The position numbers were made by a program, and so were the translations under genes. From Sinobaca qinghaiensis (GTDB taxonomy: Bacteria; Bacillota; Bacilli; Bacillales; Marinococcaceae): 61,457 nt of DNA. Shown here piece after piece: positions 44,185 through 56,081 of this stretch; position 1 is the stretch's first letter; each line of letters starts with the position of its first letter. Under the pieces are notes generated by a model. The model made no database searches, was not told the origin of the DNA, and was given only the letters and a program-made list of their open reading frames with translations. The DNA is taken from positions 1-61,457 of the forward strand of contig NZ_RAPK01000014.1 in assembly GCF_003610495.1 (NCBI RefSeq), written 5' to 3'.

Positions 44185-44724
44185 ATGAATGCCTTGAAAG
44201 AGAAGTACAAAGGAACGATTGTTCCTCACATGCATGAAAAATTCGCTTATTCTTCCGTAATGGGAGTTCCTAAGCTAGATAAAATTGTTATCAACATGGG
44301 TGTCGGCGAAGCAGTTCAAAATCCTAAAGCATTGGATAAAGCAGTAGAAGAGCTTGGTACCATCAGTGGTCAAAAGCCTCTTGTAACAAAAGCTAAAAAA
44401 TCCATTGCCGGTTTTAAACTCCGCGAAGGTATGCCAATCGGTACAAAAGTTACTCTTAGAGGAGAGCGCATGTATGACTTCCTCGAGAAGCTGATCAACG
44501 TATCTCTTCCACGTGTACGTGACTTCCGTGGTGTATCAAGCAAATCCTTTGACGGCCGTGGAAACTACACTCTTGGAGTAAGAGAGCAGTTAATTTTCCC
44601 GGAAGTTGATTATGATAAAGTGGATAAAGTCCGTGGAATGGACATTGTCATCGTTACAACAGCTAATTCCGACGAGGAATCTAGAGAGCTGCTTACACAG
44701 ATGGGAATGCCTTTCAGAAAATAG
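44185..44724 (+). CDS. rplE: 50S ribosomal protein L5
   Basis: L5 binds 5S rRNA and touches P-site tRNA. The 179-residue product has [20 protein letters not shown] and [16 protein letters not shown] and ends [18 protein letters not shown] precedes the ATG. Confidence 0.96.
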   Translation: MNALKEKYKGTIVPHMHEKFAYSSVMGVPKLDKIVINMGVGEAVQNPKALDKAVEELGTISGQKPLVTKAKKSIAGFKLREGMPIGTKVTLRGERMYDFLEKLINVSLPRVRDFRGVSSKSFDGRGNYTLGVREQLIFPEVDYDKVDKVRGMDIVIVTTANSDEESRELLTQMGMPFRK

Positions 44725-44736
44725 TATAAATAATAA

Positions 44737-44943
<207 letters not shown>

Positions 44944-44973
44944 GCCCGAGATAAGGGAAGGAGGTAAAACATT

Positions 44974-45372
44974 ATGGTCATGACAGATCCAATTGCAGAT
45001 ATGCTGACTCGCATTCGTAACTCGAACATCGTTCGTCACGAAAAGCTTGAGATGCCTGCATCTAACATTAAAAAAGAAATCGCTGAAATTCTAAAGAACG
45101 AAGGTTTTGTTCGCGACGTAGAATTTGTTGATGATAAAAAGCAAGGTCTTATCCGTATCTTCCTTAAGTACGGTGCAGAGAACCAACGCGTAATCACTGG
45201 ATTGAAAAGAATCAGCAAGCCCGGACTTCGTGTATACGCAAAGTCTGATGAAGTTCCTCGTGTACTCGGCGGTCTTGGAATCGCAGTTATCTCTACATCA
45301 CACGGTGTGATGAGTGATAAGCAGGCACGTAAAATGGAAATCGGCGGCGAAGTACTCGCTTACGTTTGGTAA
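44974..45372 (+). CDS. rpsH: 30S ribosomal protein S8
   Basis: S8 binds central-domain 16S rRNA and in many bacteria represses the spc genes. The 132-residue product begins [16 protein letters not shown] and ends [16 protein letters not shown] precedes ATG 44974; ATG 44980 is possible but the family keeps the first. Confidence 0.96.
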   Translation: MVMTDPIADMLTRIRNSNIVRHEKLEMPASNIKKEIAEILKNEGFVRDVEFVDDKKQGLIRIFLKYGAENQRVITGLKRISKPGLRVYAKSDEVPRVLGGLGIAVISTSHGVMSDKQARKMEIGGEVLAYVW

Positions 45373-45403
45373 AAATAATAGATAAGAACGGAGGTGGAAA
45401 TAT

Positions 45404-45940
45404 ATGTCTCGTATTGGTCTAAAGCCTATAGAAATTCCTGAAGGAGTTACAGTCAGCTTGAACGGTCATCACGTTACGGTAAAAGGTCCTAAGGGCGAAT
45501 TGAGCCGTGAGCTTCACCAGGACATTAAAGTAAATGTTGGTGATTCTGAAGTTACCTTCGAGCGTCCTTCCGATCATAAAGAGCATCGCTCTTTGCACGG
45601 CACCACTAGAAGTGTTGTGAACAATATGGTAGAAGGTGTAACAAAAGGTTATGAGAAAGGCTTGGAGCTTGTTGGTGTTGGTTATCGTGCCAGCAAACAA
45701 GGTACAAAACTTATCCTTAACGTTGGTTACTCCCACCCTGTAGAGATCGTACCAGAAGATGGTATTGAGATTGATGTTCCATCAAACACAAAGGTAATTG
45801 TAAAAGGTATTGATAAAGAGCGCGTTGGAGCAATTGCTTCAAACATCCGTGCCACTAGAAAACCAGAACCTTACAAAGGCAAAGGCGTTCGTTATGAGGG
45901 CGAATTTGTTAGACGTAAAGAAGGTAAAACTGGTAAATAA
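45404..45940 (+). CDS. rplF: 50S ribosomal protein L6
   Basis: L6 lies near the factor-binding site. The 178-residue product begins [15 protein letters not shown] and ends [20 protein letters not shown] as in the family. CGGAGGTGG precedes the ATG. Confidence 0.96.
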   Translation: MSRIGLKPIEIPEGVTVSLNGHHVTVKGPKGELSRELHQDIKVNVGDSEVTFERPSDHKEHRSLHGTTRSVVNNMVEGVTKGYEKGLELVGVGYRASKQGTKLILNVGYSHPVEIVPEDGIEIDVPSNTKVIVKGIDKERVGAIASNIRATRKPEPYKGKGVRYEGEFVRRKEGKTGK

Positions 45941-45975
45941 CGCTTAATGTAAGGTTAAGAGAGGAGGAGCGTTTC

Positions 45976-46338
45976 ATGATTACTAAATCTACGAAATACG
46001 CCAAGCGTAAGAAGCGCCACATGAGCATTCGCAGAAAAATCAAAGGCACTTCTGAACGTCCGCGTCTGAACGTATTCCGTTCTTCCAAGCATATTTATGT
46101 ACAGCTTATCGATGATGTAAAAGGAGCTACACTAGTGGCTGCCTCTACAACTGAGAAAGAATTAAATATCGAGAACGGTGGAAATATTGAAGCTGCAAAA
46201 ACGATCGGCGAACTTGTAGCAAAACGTGCGAAAGACAAAGGCTACGAAAATGTAGTATTTGACCGCGGCGGATTTATCTATCACGGACGTGTTCAGGCAT
46301 TAGCTGACTCGGCACGTGAAAATGGACTGACATTTTAA
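45976..46338 (+). CDS. rplR: 50S ribosomal protein L18
   Basis: L18 carries 5S rRNA into the subunit with L5. The 120-residue product has [20 protein letters not shown] and ends with [30 protein letters not shown] precedes the ATG. Confidence 0.95.
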   Translation: MITKSTKYAKRKKRHMSIRRKIKGTSERPRLNVFRSSKHIYVQLIDDVKGATLVAASTTEKELNIENGGNIEAAKTIGELVAKRAKDKGYENVVFDRGGFIYHGRVQALADSARENGLTF

Positions 46339-46356
46339 TAGTAAGGAGGGGACAGT

Positions 46357-46854
46357 ATGCAAATTGATGCTAGCAAGCTTGAATTAGAAGAAAGAGTAGT
46401 TACAATCAACCGTGTGGCTAAAGTTGTTAAAGGTGGACGCCGCTTTCGTTTCGCAGCGCTTGTAGTTGTTGGGGATCGTAACGGACACGTAGGTTTTGGC
46501 ATGGGAAAAGCACTTGAAGTTCCTGAAGCTATCCGCAAAGCGGTAGAAGCTGCCAAGAAAAATCTTGTGGAAGTGCCAATCGTAAGAACAACTATTCCTC
46601 ACGTGATCGTAGGACATTTCGGAGCTGGTAACGTACTATTGAAGCCTGCTTCTGAAGGTACTGGAGTTATCGCGGGCGGACCTGTACGTGCTGTACTTGA
46701 GCTTTCCGGCGTTCAGGATATTCTCTCTAAATCATTGGGTTCCAATAACCCAATCAACATGGTACGCGCAACCATCCAAGGGCTAACTGAGCTGAAGACA
46801 GCTGAAGAAGTTGCCAAATTACGTGGAAAAAGCGTGCAAGAATTGTTAGGATAA
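46357..46854 (+). CDS. rpsE: 30S ribosomal protein S5
   Basis: S5 acts in decoding fidelity. The 165-residue product has the loop [14 protein letters not shown], where spectinomycin-resistance changes occur and where no change is evident, and [23 protein letters not shown] precedes the ATG. Confidence 0.96.
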   Translation: MQIDASKLELEERVVTINRVAKVVKGGRRFRFAALVVVGDRNGHVGFGMGKALEVPEAIRKAVEAAKKNLVEVPIVRTTIPHVIVGHFGAGNVLLKPASEGTGVIAGGPVRAVLELSGVQDILSKSLGSNNPINMVRATIQGLTELKTAEEVAKLRGKSVQELLG

Positions 46855-46867
46855 GGAGGGAAACAAC

Positions 46868-47056
46868 ATGGCAAAAAAAGTGGAAATTACCCTCAGCCGT
46901 AGTTTAATTGGTCGTCCCAAGGATCAGCGTGTGACGGTTAATACTCTGGGTCTTCGCCAAATGCACCACACCGTGGTACAGGAAGACAACGCTGCTATTC
47001 GTGGAATGATTAACAAAGTATCTCATCTACTAACTGTAAAAGAACTAGACGCATAA
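46868..47056 (+). CDS. rpmD: 50S ribosomal protein L30
   Basis: The 62-residue product has [23 protein letters not shown] and a C-terminal [20 protein letters not shown] precedes the ATG, 13 bases after rpsE. Confidence 0.95.
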   Translation: MAKKVEITLSRSLIGRPKDQRVTVNTLGLRQMHHTVVQEDNAAIRGMINKVSHLLTVKELDA

Positions 47057-47087
47057 TACGATTTCTAAAGGACAGGGAGGTGTCAAC

Positions 47088-47528
47088 ATGAAACTTCATG
47101 AGTTGAAGCCTGCAAAAGGATCCACAAAAACACGCAATCGCGTGGGACGTGGAGTCGCAACCGGTAATGGAAAAACTTCCGGTCGCGGTCAAAAAGGGCA
47201 GAATTCTCGTTCTGGCGGCGGTGTACGTCTTGGATTTGAGGGTGGTCAAAACCCAATTTTCAAACGCCTTCCAAAACGTGGATTCACTAACTATACAAGA
47301 AAAGAGTACGCGATCGTTAATATTGAAACGTTAAACCGTTTTGATTCCGGTACAGAAGTTACTCCAGAACTTCTTGTAAAAGAAGGCATTGTGAGTAAAA
47401 CAAAAAATGGTGTTAAAATCCTTGGGGATGGAAACGTCATTAAAGATCTAACGGTGAAAGCGAACAAGTTCTCAGCTTCTGCTAAAAGTGCAATTGAAGC
47501 GGCTGGTGGAAAAACAGAGGTGATCTAA
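47088..47528 (+). CDS. rplO: 50S ribosomal protein L15
   Basis: The 146-residue product begins [22 protein letters not shown] with the glycine-rich, basic N-terminal half that threads into 23S rRNA and a globular C-terminal half. GGGAGGTG precedes the ATG. Its stop overlaps the secY start by one base, coupling ribosome and translocon synthesis. Confidence 0.95.
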   Translation: MKLHELKPAKGSTKTRNRVGRGVATGNGKTSGRGQKGQNSRSGGGVRLGFEGGQNPIFKRLPKRGFTNYTRKEYAIVNIETLNRFDSGTEVTPELLVKEGIVSKTKNGVKILGDGNVIKDLTVKANKFSASAKSAIEAAGGKTEVI

Positions 47529-48820
47529 TGTTTCGCGCGCTCTCCAACATTTTTCGTGTGAGTGATTTAAGAAATAAGATTTTCTTTACTCTTCTCATGC
47601 TAGTAGTATTTCGAATAGGAAGCTTTATACCAGTTCCTGGATCTAATCAAGATGTCTTGAATTTCCAGGACCAAGCAAATGCTTTCGGGTTCCTTAACAC
47701 TTTTGGTGGTGGAGCCCTTTCGAATTACTCTATCTTTGCGATGGGCGTAATGCCTTATATTACTGCATCTATTGTAGTTCAGCTTTTAAGAATGGATGTT
47801 GTGCCAAAGTTTACAGAGTGGGCGAAAGAAGGGGAAGCAGGAAGAAGGAAACTAGCGCAGTTTACGCGTTACTTCACCGTTATTCTTGCCTTTATTCAAG
47901 GGCTTGGAATGTCTATTGGATTTAATAACTTATTTCCAGGACTTATTCCGAATCCAAGTGTTCCCCAATACATTTTTATAGCACTAATTATGACCACTGG
48001 AACAGCATTTTTGATGTGGCTTGGTGAGCAGATTACGGCAAAAGGAGTAGGGAATGGTATATCCATCCTTATTTTTGCTGGAATTGCGGCCGGAATTCCC
48101 GGCGGGTTAAACCAAATCTATGCTACACAAATCGAAGATGCCGGCCAGCAGTTGTTTATGGGAATTGTTACGCTTGCGCTATTAGCATTAGCGGTACTGA
48201 TTATTATCGTTGGTGTTATCTTCGTACAGCAGGCAATTCGCAAGGTGGCGATTCAGTACGCTAAACGTTTATCAGGACGAAGCCAGGTAGGCGGACAATC
48301 AACGCATATTCCGTTGAAGGTTAACTCTGCCGGTGTTATTCCCGTTATTTTTGCGTTATCGCTCTTCATTTTCCCACCTACGGTTGCCGGGTTAATAGGA
48401 GAAGACAACGCCGTGGCGAACTGGATTGTTCAAAACTTTGATTATACGCAGCCATTTGGCATGATTATATATGCAGCTTTAATTATCGGGTTCACGTATT
48501 TCTATACATTTGTCCAGGTTAATCCTGAGCAGATGGCAGAGAACCTGAAAAAGCAGGGCGGTTATGTCCCGGGTATTAGACCGGGTAAAACAACAGAAAC
48601 GTTTATCCGGCGTATTTTGTATCGTTTGACGTTAGTAGGAGCATTGTTTCTTACTGCGGTTTCTCTCATTCCTGTGTTTTTCACAGCACAGATGGGGCTT
48701 CCACAGACGATCCAAATCGGCGGAACTGGTCTTCTCATCGTTGTTGGTGTGGCATTAGATACAATGAAACAGATCGAGAGCCAGCTTATTAAGAGAAGTT
48801 ATAAAGGGTTTATCAAATAG
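47528..48820 (+). CDS. secY: Preprotein translocase subunit SecY
   Basis: SecY is the protein-conducting channel. The 430-residue protein has ten hydrophobic segments, the N-terminal FRVSDLRNKIFFTLLMLVVFR, SNYSIFAMGVMPYITASI at the lateral gate, and the cytosolic loop KQGGYVPGIRPGKTTE that touches SecA and the ribosome. Its partner SecE is at 20176. It overlaps rplO by one base. The 74 bases before adk include a short GC-rich stretch but no clear terminator. Confidence 0.97.
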   Translation: MFRALSNIFRVSDLRNKIFFTLLMLVVFRIGSFIPVPGSNQDVLNFQDQANAFGFLNTFGGGALSNYSIFAMGVMPYITASIVVQLLRMDVVPKFTEWAKEGEAGRRKLAQFTRYFTVILAFIQGLGMSIGFNNLFPGLIPNPSVPQYIFIALIMTTGTAFLMWLGEQITAKGVGNGISILIFAGIAAGIPGGLNQIYATQIEDAGQQLFMGIVTLALLALAVLIIIVGVIFVQQAIRKVAIQYAKRLSGRSQVGGQSTHIPLKVNSAGVIPVIFALSLFIFPPTVAGLIGEDNAVANWIVQNFDYTQPFGMIIYAALIIGFTYFYTFVQVNPEQMAENLKKQGGYVPGIRPGKTTETFIRRILYRLTLVGALFLTAVSLIPVFFTAQMGLPQTIQIGGTGLLIVVGVALDTMKQIESQLIKRSYKGFIK

Positions 48821-48843
48821 ATAAACCGCACATTAGGGGATGA

Positions 48844-50291
<1,448 letters not shown>

Positions 50292-50313
50292 TTAACAATA
50301 AAGGTGATGATGA

Positions 50314-50643
50314 ATGAAAGAATCAGAGTCGCTGCCCGGGATCGGCCAGATTGTCCGGATTCGCAAAGGGCGGGAAGCCGGTAATTTTGCTGTAGTCATT
50401 GGTTTAGTAGATGATCGTTTTATTCTAGTAGCAGATGGAGAAAAGCGGAAGTCCGACCGTGGGAAAAAGAAAAACAAAAACCACGTTGAGTTTCTGCCGC
50501 ACATTTCTGAAGAAGTAAAGCGAAGTTTAATGGAAACCGGACGTGTGACCAATGCTAAGTTGAGATATGCTCTGATTATATATAAAACAAAGCATAGCAC
50601 AGAGTTACTGAAGGAAGGAGAGTACATGCATGGCCAAAGATGA
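50314..50643 (+). CDS. KOW-domain RNA-binding protein
   Basis: A 109-residue protein starting with a KOW/L14e-like segment ([21 protein letters not shown]), followed by a lysine-rich patch ([14 protein letters not shown]) and a C-terminal helical end. The same place in B. subtilis holds a similar unnamed KOW protein (YbzG). A ribosome-associated or RNA-binding role is inferred only from the fold and position. AAGGTGATG precedes ATG 50314. It overlaps infA by 14 bases. Confidence 0.8.
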   Translation: MKESESLPGIGQIVRIRKGREAGNFAVVIGLVDDRFILVADGEKRKSDRGKKKNKNHVEFLPHISEEVKRSLMETGRVTNAKLRYALIIYKTKHSTELLKEGEYMHGQR

Positions 50644-50848
50644 TGTTATTGAAATGGAAGGTACTGTTCTTGAACCTCTTCCAAACGCAATGTTTCGCGT
50701 AGAGCTTGAGAACGGACACAAAATTCTAGCGCATGTTTCTGGTAAGATTCGGATGCACTTTATCCGTATACTCCCAGGAGACAAGGTAACCGTTGAAATT
50801 TCCCCATATGATTTGTCACGCGGACGTATTACGTACCGCTATAAATAA
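50630..50848 (+). CDS. infA: Translation initiation factor IF-1
   Basis: IF-1 blocks the A site during initiation. The 72-residue OB-fold protein begins [13 protein letters not shown] and ends [11 protein letters not shown]. Its ATG lies inside the KOW gene, preceded by GAAGGAGAG. It is 70 bases before rpmJ. Confidence 0.96.
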   Translation: MAKDDVIEMEGTVLEPLPNAMFRVELENGHKILAHVSGKIRMHFIRILPGDKVTVEISPYDLSRGRITYRYK

Positions 50849-50912
50849 AAACCGGCAGGATGAGTCGTAGCACGTTTACTCTCGCATGTACTCCAAGCGG
50901 TTAAGGAGGTAA

Positions 50913-51032
<120 letters not shown>

Positions 51033-51051
51033 ATAAAAAGGAGGTGCTCAA

Positions 51052-51417
51052 ATGGCACGTATTGCAGGTATAGATATTCCACGCGATAAGCGTATTGTAA
51101 TTTCTTTAACGTATGTGTTTGGTATCGGCAAATCGGTAGCACAAGAGATTCTTAAAGAAGCCAATATTGATGAAAGCACGCGGACTCGCGATCTTACAGA
51201 AGATGAGCTTGCTAACATTCGTACGGCAGTTGAGAACTATACAGTAGAAGGTGACCTTCGTCGTGAAAAGTCACTAAACATCAAGCGTCTTATTGAAATC
51301 GGAAGCTATCGTGGCATTCGTCATCGCCGTGGTCTTCCTGTAAGAGGACAGAACACGAAGAACAATGCCCGTGGCCGTAAAGGTGCACGTCGCACAGTAG
51401 CAAACAAGAAAAAATAA
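51052..51417 (+). CDS. rpsM: 30S ribosomal protein S13
   Basis: S13 bridges the subunits and touches P-site tRNA with its basic C-terminal tail. The 121-residue product has [21 protein letters not shown] at its start up to [11 protein letters not shown] and ends [18 protein letters not shown] precedes the ATG. Confidence 0.96.
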   Translation: MARIAGIDIPRDKRIVISLTYVFGIGKSVAQEILKEANIDESTRTRDLTEDELANIRTAVENYTVEGDLRREKSLNIKRLIEIGSYRGIRHRRGLPVRGQNTKNNARGRKGARRTVANKKK

Positions 51418-51445
51418 ACATTTACGAAAAGGAGGTTAACTTACC

Positions 51446-51838
51446 ATGGCTAAGCCAAAAACAAACAACCGTAAACGCCGTCAGCGTAAGAATATAGAGA
51501 CTGGAATCGCACACATCCGTTCTACATTTAACAATACGATCGTGACGATTACAGACACACAGGGAAATGCTTTATCTTGGGCAAGTGCTGGAGCATTAGG
51601 CTTTAGAGGATCACGTAAATCCACTCCTTTTGCTGCACAGATGGCTGCTGAAACAGCTACAAAAGCTGCAATGGAGCACGGCCTTAAGAGCGTAGAAGTA
51701 GCTGTTAAAGGACCAGGTTCCGGACGCGAAGCTGCTATTCGTTCTTTGCAGGCAACTGGACTTGAGGTAAACATGATCCGCGACGTAACGCCGGTTCCTC
51801 ATAATGGATGCCGTCCGCCAAAACGCCGTAGAGTATAA
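51446..51838 (+). CDS. rpsK: 30S ribosomal protein S11
   Basis: S11 lies on the 30S platform near the mRNA exit. The 130-residue product has [18 protein letters not shown] and ends with [22 protein letters not shown] precedes the ATG. It is followed by 185 bases without a gene. Confidence 0.96.
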   Translation: MAKPKTNNRKRRQRKNIETGIAHIRSTFNNTIVTITDTQGNALSWASAGALGFRGSRKSTPFAAQMAAETATKAAMEHGLKSVEVAVKGPGSGREAAIRSLQATGLEVNMIRDVTPVPHNGCRPPKRRRV

Positions 51839-51951
51839 TTTTCAGAGGTTGGTGCAACGCCTAGCTTTATGATGGATACAGATTTCCTTGTAAAAGCTTA
51901 TGCATTATAAAGAAACAGGTTCGTCGCTTAATCGGAAGCTGACTAAATGAA

Positions 51952-51994
51952 AATTCCTAAATCACTTACTGTTGTAAGCTGATGACAGGAAATT
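51952..51994 (+). promoter_or_regulatory. Stem-loop upstream of rpoA
   Basis: Within the 185-base rpsK-rpoA gap, AATTCCT pairs with AGGAAATT, ATCA with TGAT, and CTTAC-TGTT-GTAAG forms the tip (51965-51978). It ends 29 bases before the rpoA start. It lacks a T tract. No known leader family is recognised, and no clear promoter was found in the gap. Confidence 0.45.
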
Positions 51995-52023
51995 CGACGT
52001 TTTGAAGGAGGGTATATTGTTAA

Positions 52024-52968
52024 ATGATAGAAATCGAGAAGCCTAATATCGAAACGGTTGAAGTAAGCGAGGATGCCAAATACGGCAAGTTTGTTGTAGA
52101 ACCACTAGAGCGTGGGTATGGAACAACACTTGGAAACTCCTTACGCCGTATCCTTTTATCCTCTCTTCCAGGATCAGCTGTCACGACAGTTCAAATTGAC
52201 AGTGTCCTACATGAGTTCTCCACTATTGAAGGTGTGGTAGAGGATGTCACAACCATCATATTAAACTTAAAAAAGCTGGCTCTGAAGATTTATTCAGATG
52301 ATGAAAAAGTATTGGAAATTGAAGCAACTGGCGATGGCATTATCAAGGCGAAAGATATTACCCACGATAGTGACGTAGACATCTTAAACCCGGATCTTCA
52401 TATTGCTACTCTTACTGAAGGAGCCAATCTTCATATGCGTTTAACTGCTAAACGTGGAAGAGGATATGTTCCAGCTGAAGGTAACAATGCGGATGATCTT
52501 CCTATTGGTGTTCTTCCTATTGACTCCATTTACACTCCAGTATCACGTGTGAACTACCAGGTAGAAAACACTCGTGTCGGGCAGATCACTAACTATGATA
52601 AGCTCACTATGGATGTATGGACAGATGGAAGTATCCGCCCTGAAGAAGCAGTATCGCTTGGAGCGAAAATTCTTAATGAGCATTTGAATATCTTCATCGG
52701 ATTAACAGATCAGGCTCAAAATGCTGAAATTATGGTAGAAAAAGAAGAAGATCAGAAAGAAAAAGTACTTGAGATGACTATCGAAGAACTTGATCTATCT
52801 GTCCGTTCTTACAACTGCCTGAAGCGTGCCGGTATTAATACCGTGCAGGAGCTTACCCAGAAATCCGAAGATGACATGATGAAAGTTCGTAACCTCGGAC
52901 GTAAATCATTGGAAGAAGTTCAAGAAAAGTTAGCGGAACTTGGTTTAGGTCTTCGTAAAGAAGAATAG
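52024..52968 (+). CDS. rpoA: DNA-directed RNA polymerase subunit alpha
   Basis: The alpha dimer nucleates polymerase assembly. The 314-residue product has the N-terminal assembly domain ([21 protein letters not shown]), a linker at about 230-245 and the C-terminal DNA- and activator-binding domain ([16 protein letters not shown], then [13 protein letters not shown]). GAAGGAGGG precedes the ATG. It lies in the alpha gene group with rpsM, rpsK and rplQ. Confidence 0.98.
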   Translation: MIEIEKPNIETVEVSEDAKYGKFVVEPLERGYGTTLGNSLRRILLSSLPGSAVTTVQIDSVLHEFSTIEGVVEDVTTIILNLKKLALKIYSDDEKVLEIEATGDGIIKAKDITHDSDVDILNPDLHIATLTEGANLHMRLTAKRGRGYVPAEGNNADDLPIGVLPIDSIYTPVSRVNYQVENTRVGQITNYDKLTMDVWTDGSIRPEEAVSLGAKILNEHLNIFIGLTDQAQNAEIMVEKEEDQKEKVLEMTIEELDLSVRSYNCLKRAGINTVQELTQKSEDDMMKVRNLGRKSLEEVQEKLAELGLGLRKEE

Positions 52969-53004
52969 AGCAGGACACGCAATATTTATGAAGGAGGGAA
53001 TTAA

Positions 53005-53370
53005 ATGTCTGCATATGCAAAGCTTGGACGTGACAGTTCAGCAAGAAAGGCACTATTTCGTGATTTAGCTACAGACTTGATCATCAATGAAAGAATTGAG
53101 ACTACTGTATCTAAAGCAAAAGAACTGCGCCCTATTATTGAGAAAATGGTAACTCTTGGCAAGCGCGGAGATCTTCACGCACGCCGTCAGGTTGCTGCTT
53201 ACATTCGTAAAGAGGTTGCTAACGAAGAAACAGGACAGGATGCTGTTCAGAAGTTATTCGATGAAATTGCTCCTCGTTTCGAAGACCGCCAAGGCGGATA
53301 TACTCGTGTGCTTAAAGCAGGTCCCCGTCGCGGAGACGCTGCTGAACTAGCTATTATTGAGTTCGTATAA
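53005..53370 (+). CDS. rplQ: 50S ribosomal protein L17
   Basis: The 121-residue product has [21 protein letters not shown] and [21 protein letters not shown], both family marks. GAAGGAGGG precedes the ATG. It is the last gene of the S10-spc-alpha cluster and is followed by two terminators. Confidence 0.96.
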   Translation: MSAYAKLGRDSSARKALFRDLATDLIINERIETTVSKAKELRPIIEKMVTLGKRGDLHARRQVAAYIRKEVANEETGQDAVQKLFDEIAPRFEDRQGGYTRVLKAGPRRGDAAELAIIEFV

Positions 53371-53389
53371 GTAATCCCACGGGTTGATT

Positions 53390-53440
53390 AAAAAAGGGCT
53401 GGACGGATCTTTAGAGGATTGCGTCTACGCCCTTTTTTAA
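53390..53440 (+). terminator. Rho-independent terminator after rplQ
   Basis: AAAAAAGGGC (53390-53399) pairs with GCCCTTTTTT (53429-53438), with an inner ACG/CGT arm. Loop of about 17 bases. Confidence 0.82.
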
Positions 53441-53462
53441 AAAGCCAAAAGAAACCAAATCA

Positions 53463-53509
53463 AGAGACCAGGTTCTTTCTATGAGAAAGGCCTGGAGCCT
53501 CTCTTTTTC
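53463..53509 (+). terminator. Second terminator, upstream of ecfA1
   Basis: AGAG and CCAGG pair with CCTGG and CTCT around a CTTTCT-ATG-AGAAAG hairpin, followed by TTTTT. Its 3' part GGAGCC (53494-53499) can instead pair with GGCTCC (53520-53525). Confidence 0.7.
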
Positions 53510-53596
53510 TAAAGAAGCAGGCTCCTTTGAAATCCTGGATACAGTTGTATTGAATGGTGAAAAGGAAAAGGTCTGTTAGAGAAAAGAGGAATACCA

Positions 53597-54409
53597 ATGA
53601 AGGCAGTAACATTACAGAATGTTCATTTTCAATATGAAGAAGAGGGCCCTGCCGTATTATCCGGCGTGAGTGCTTCTATTCAACATGGAGAATGGATTGC
53701 TGTTATTGGCCCGAATGGTTCAGGAAAATCTACATTGTCACGGTTATTTAACGGATTGCTGCTTCCCCGTACAGGAGAGATTTATATCAATGGAAAGTCT
53801 ATTTTTTCAGACGATGATCTGCCTGTGATTCGAAGAGAAGTGGGGATGGTTTTTCAAAATCCGGATCATCAATTTGTGGCACCTACTGTTAGGGATGATA
53901 TCGCATTTGGAATGGAGAATGCTGGTGTACCTAGAGAAGACATGCTTCAACGTATTGAAACAGTAGCCCGTCAGACGGGAGTAGAAGATATTTTAGATAA
54001 AGAACCGCATCGGTTATCCGGTGGACAAAAACAGCGTGTTGCTATCGCTGGGGTATTAGCTCTTTATCCATCTATTATGGTATTGGATGAAGCGACCTCT
54101 ATGCTGGATCCAAATGGAAAACAAGAAGTATTACATACGATTCGTTCTCTGCATGCCTCAAGTGATGTGACGATCTTATCTGTAACGCATCAGCTGCATG
54201 AAGCTTTAATGGCAGACCGCGTATGGTATATGGAAAACGGACGCATTATTCATGACGTTACAGCAGAAGAGCTGCTGCACAATCTAGATTGGCTGCAAGA
54301 GAAGAACATCCCATTGCCTTATGCTGCATCCTTGTATCAATCTTTAGCACACAAGGGGATTTCCTCCCGGTCATTAGAATCGTTTCTTTGGAGGGAAAAA
54401 AGCAGATGA
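53597..54409 (+). CDS. ecfA1: Energy-coupling factor ATPase EcfA1
   Basis: One of two ATPases of the ECF module that powers several vitamin and metal uptake S-components. The 270-residue product has Walker A GPNGSGKST (38-46), a Q loop in VFQNPDHQF, the signature LSGGQKQR (140-147) and Walker B IMVLDEA. GAAAAGAGGA precedes the ATG. It overlaps ecfA2 by four bases. Confidence 0.93.
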   Translation: MKAVTLQNVHFQYEEEGPAVLSGVSASIQHGEWIAVIGPNGSGKSTLSRLFNGLLLPRTGEIYINGKSIFSDDDLPVIRREVGMVFQNPDHQFVAPTVRDDIAFGMENAGVPREDMLQRIETVARQTGVEDILDKEPHRLSGGQKQRVAIAGVLALYPSIMVLDEATSMLDPNGKQEVLHTIRSLHASSDVTILSVTHQLHEALMADRVWYMENGRIIHDVTAEELLHNLDWLQEKNIPLPYAASLYQSLAHKGISSRSLESFLWREKSR

Positions 54410-55284
54410 AGGTTTTATTAAAAAACATAGAACATACTTATATGAAAAAGACGCCGTTTGAAAAAAAGGCATTAGCGAATGTTAATGTTAATTTCGAAAA
54501 GGGGTCTTTTACTGCTATCATCGGCCATACTGGTTCAGGCAAATCCACCCTCGTCCAGCACATAAACGGCCTATTAAAGCCCCACAGCGGCCAGGTGACG
54601 GTAGGAGGACATACGATCGATGCGAAGTCGAAACGAAAGCAGATCAAAGCGCTGCGCGAGCATACCGGCATGGTGTTCCAGTATCCGGAGCATCAGCTGT
54701 TTGAAGAGACGGTAGAGAAAGATTTATTGTTTGGTCCCCGCAATGCGGGAAAAGAGGAAGCCCGGACGAAAAAAAGGCTTCCGGAACTGCTGGAGCTGGT
54801 TGGGCTGGATAAGAGTTTTCTCGAGCGTTCCCCATTTGAACTGAGCGGCGGCCAGATGCGGCGTGTAGCGATAGCGGGGGTTCTTGCCGTAGAGCCGAAA
54901 GTGCTGATTCTGGATGAACCAACCGCTGGTCTGGATCCCCAGGGCCAGGAAGAAATTCTGTCATTGTTTAAAACGTGGCAGCAGCAATACCAGACGACAA
55001 CGATTATGATCACACATCAGATGGAAGAGGCAGCCCGGCTGGCAGACCGGATTATTGTCATGAGCGAAGGGCAGATTATTATGGAGGGACCGCCTTCTGT
55101 TATTTATGAAAAACAGGCAGAACTGCAGACACTTCATTTAGATGTGCCGGAACAGGTCAAAGTATTAAAGCAGATTGAACAGGAGATGGGGGTAACCTTT
55201 TCCAGCTACCATCTAAAACCGGAAGAAGCGGCTGTAGAATTGGAAAAGAGACTTCAGCAGAAAAAAGGCGATACCGATGTTTGA
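54406..55284 (+). CDS. ecfA2: Energy-coupling factor ATPase EcfA2
   Basis: The second ATPase of the ECF module, 292 residues, with Walker A GHTGSGKST (40-48), Q loop VFQYPEHQL, signature LSGGQMRR (146-153) and Walker B VLILDEPTAGLD. ATG 54406 overlaps the ecfA1 stop (ATGA) and follows GGAGGG; an ORF extending upstream to 54289 is only reading frame inside ecfA1. It overlaps ecfT by eight bases. Confidence 0.93.
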   Translation: MKVLLKNIEHTYMKKTPFEKKALANVNVNFEKGSFTAIIGHTGSGKSTLVQHINGLLKPHSGQVTVGGHTIDAKSKRKQIKALREHTGMVFQYPEHQLFEETVEKDLLFGPRNAGKEEARTKKRLPELLELVGLDKSFLERSPFELSGGQMRRVAIAGVLAVEPKVLILDEPTAGLDPQGQEEILSLFKTWQQQYQTTTIMITHQMEEAARLADRIIVMSEGQIIMEGPPSVIYEKQAELQTLHLDVPEQVKVLKQIEQEMGVTFSSYHLKPEEAAVELEKRLQQKKGDTDV

Positions 55285-56074
55285 ACACGTAATTATAGGC
55301 CAGTATCTTCCGGGCCGCTCCATACTTCATCGAATGGATGCGAGAGCGAAACTTGCTTCTGTCTTTTTTTTGATTGCTGCTATTTTCCTGACAAATTCGT
55401 GGACCGGATATGCTGTATTAGGCGGAGCGGCAGCGGTAATATATCTTTCCTCGGGCGTCCCGTTTCGATACATACGAAAAGGGATGGCTCCGATTTTTCT
55501 GTTGGTGCTTTTCACCTTTTTTATTCATGCCCTGTTTACAAGAGAAGGGGATGTGCTGTTGTCCTTAGGAGCGTTTCAGTTCTATGAAGATGGGGTGATT
55601 CAGGGGCTTTTTATTGCTCTGCGTCTGCTGCTGCTTGTGTTTTTAACCTCCCTTCTGACACTGACAACAAGTCCGATTGAGTTAACAGATGCCATGGAGC
55701 AGTTTTTATCACCGTTGAACCGGTTTCGCTTTCCGGCGCATGATGTCGCGATGATGATGTCGATTGCTATCCGCTTTATTCCTACATTAATGCAGGAAAC
55801 CGAAAAAATTATTAAAGCGCAGACCGCACGCGGCGCCGATTTCAGCAAAGGATCTTTAAAAGACAGAGCCCAGGCGTTCGTTGCCCTGCTTGTGCCGTTA
55901 TTTGTACGCTCTTTTAAACGAGCGGAGGATCTGGCATATGCTATGGAAGCAAGGGGCTATAACAGCGGAGCGGAGCGCACAAAGCTCCGTCAGCTCATCT
56001 GGAAAACAAGAGACACGGCAGCCTGTGTGCTTATCGTCGTGCTCGTGGCAGCATTATTTTTATTAAGGGAGTAA
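55277..56074 (+). CDS. ecfT: Energy-coupling factor transmembrane protein EcfT
   Basis: EcfT joins the two ATPases to interchangeable S-components. The 265-residue protein has about five or six hydrophobic segments and two Ala-Arg-Gly motifs, ARGAD and ARGYN, in the coupling helices that touch the ATPases. The substrate is set by S-components encoded elsewhere; none lies in this window. Confidence 0.93.
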   Translation: MFEHVIIGQYLPGRSILHRMDARAKLASVFFLIAAIFLTNSWTGYAVLGGAAAVIYLSSGVPFRYIRKGMAPIFLLVLFTFFIHALFTREGDVLLSLGAFQFYEDGVIQGLFIALRLLLLVFLTSLLTLTTSPIELTDAMEQFLSPLNRFRFPAHDVAMMMSIAIRFIPTLMQETEKIIKAQTARGADFSKGSLKDRAQAFVALLVPLFVRSFKRAEDLAYAMEARGYNSGAERTKLRQLIWKTRDTAACVLIVVLVAALFLLRE

Positions 56075-56081
56075 CAGAAGT

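Noticed and set aside
54289-54405. N-terminal extension of ecfA2
   Set aside because: These bases encode the end of ecfA1 in another frame; the family start and ribosome site support ATG 54406.
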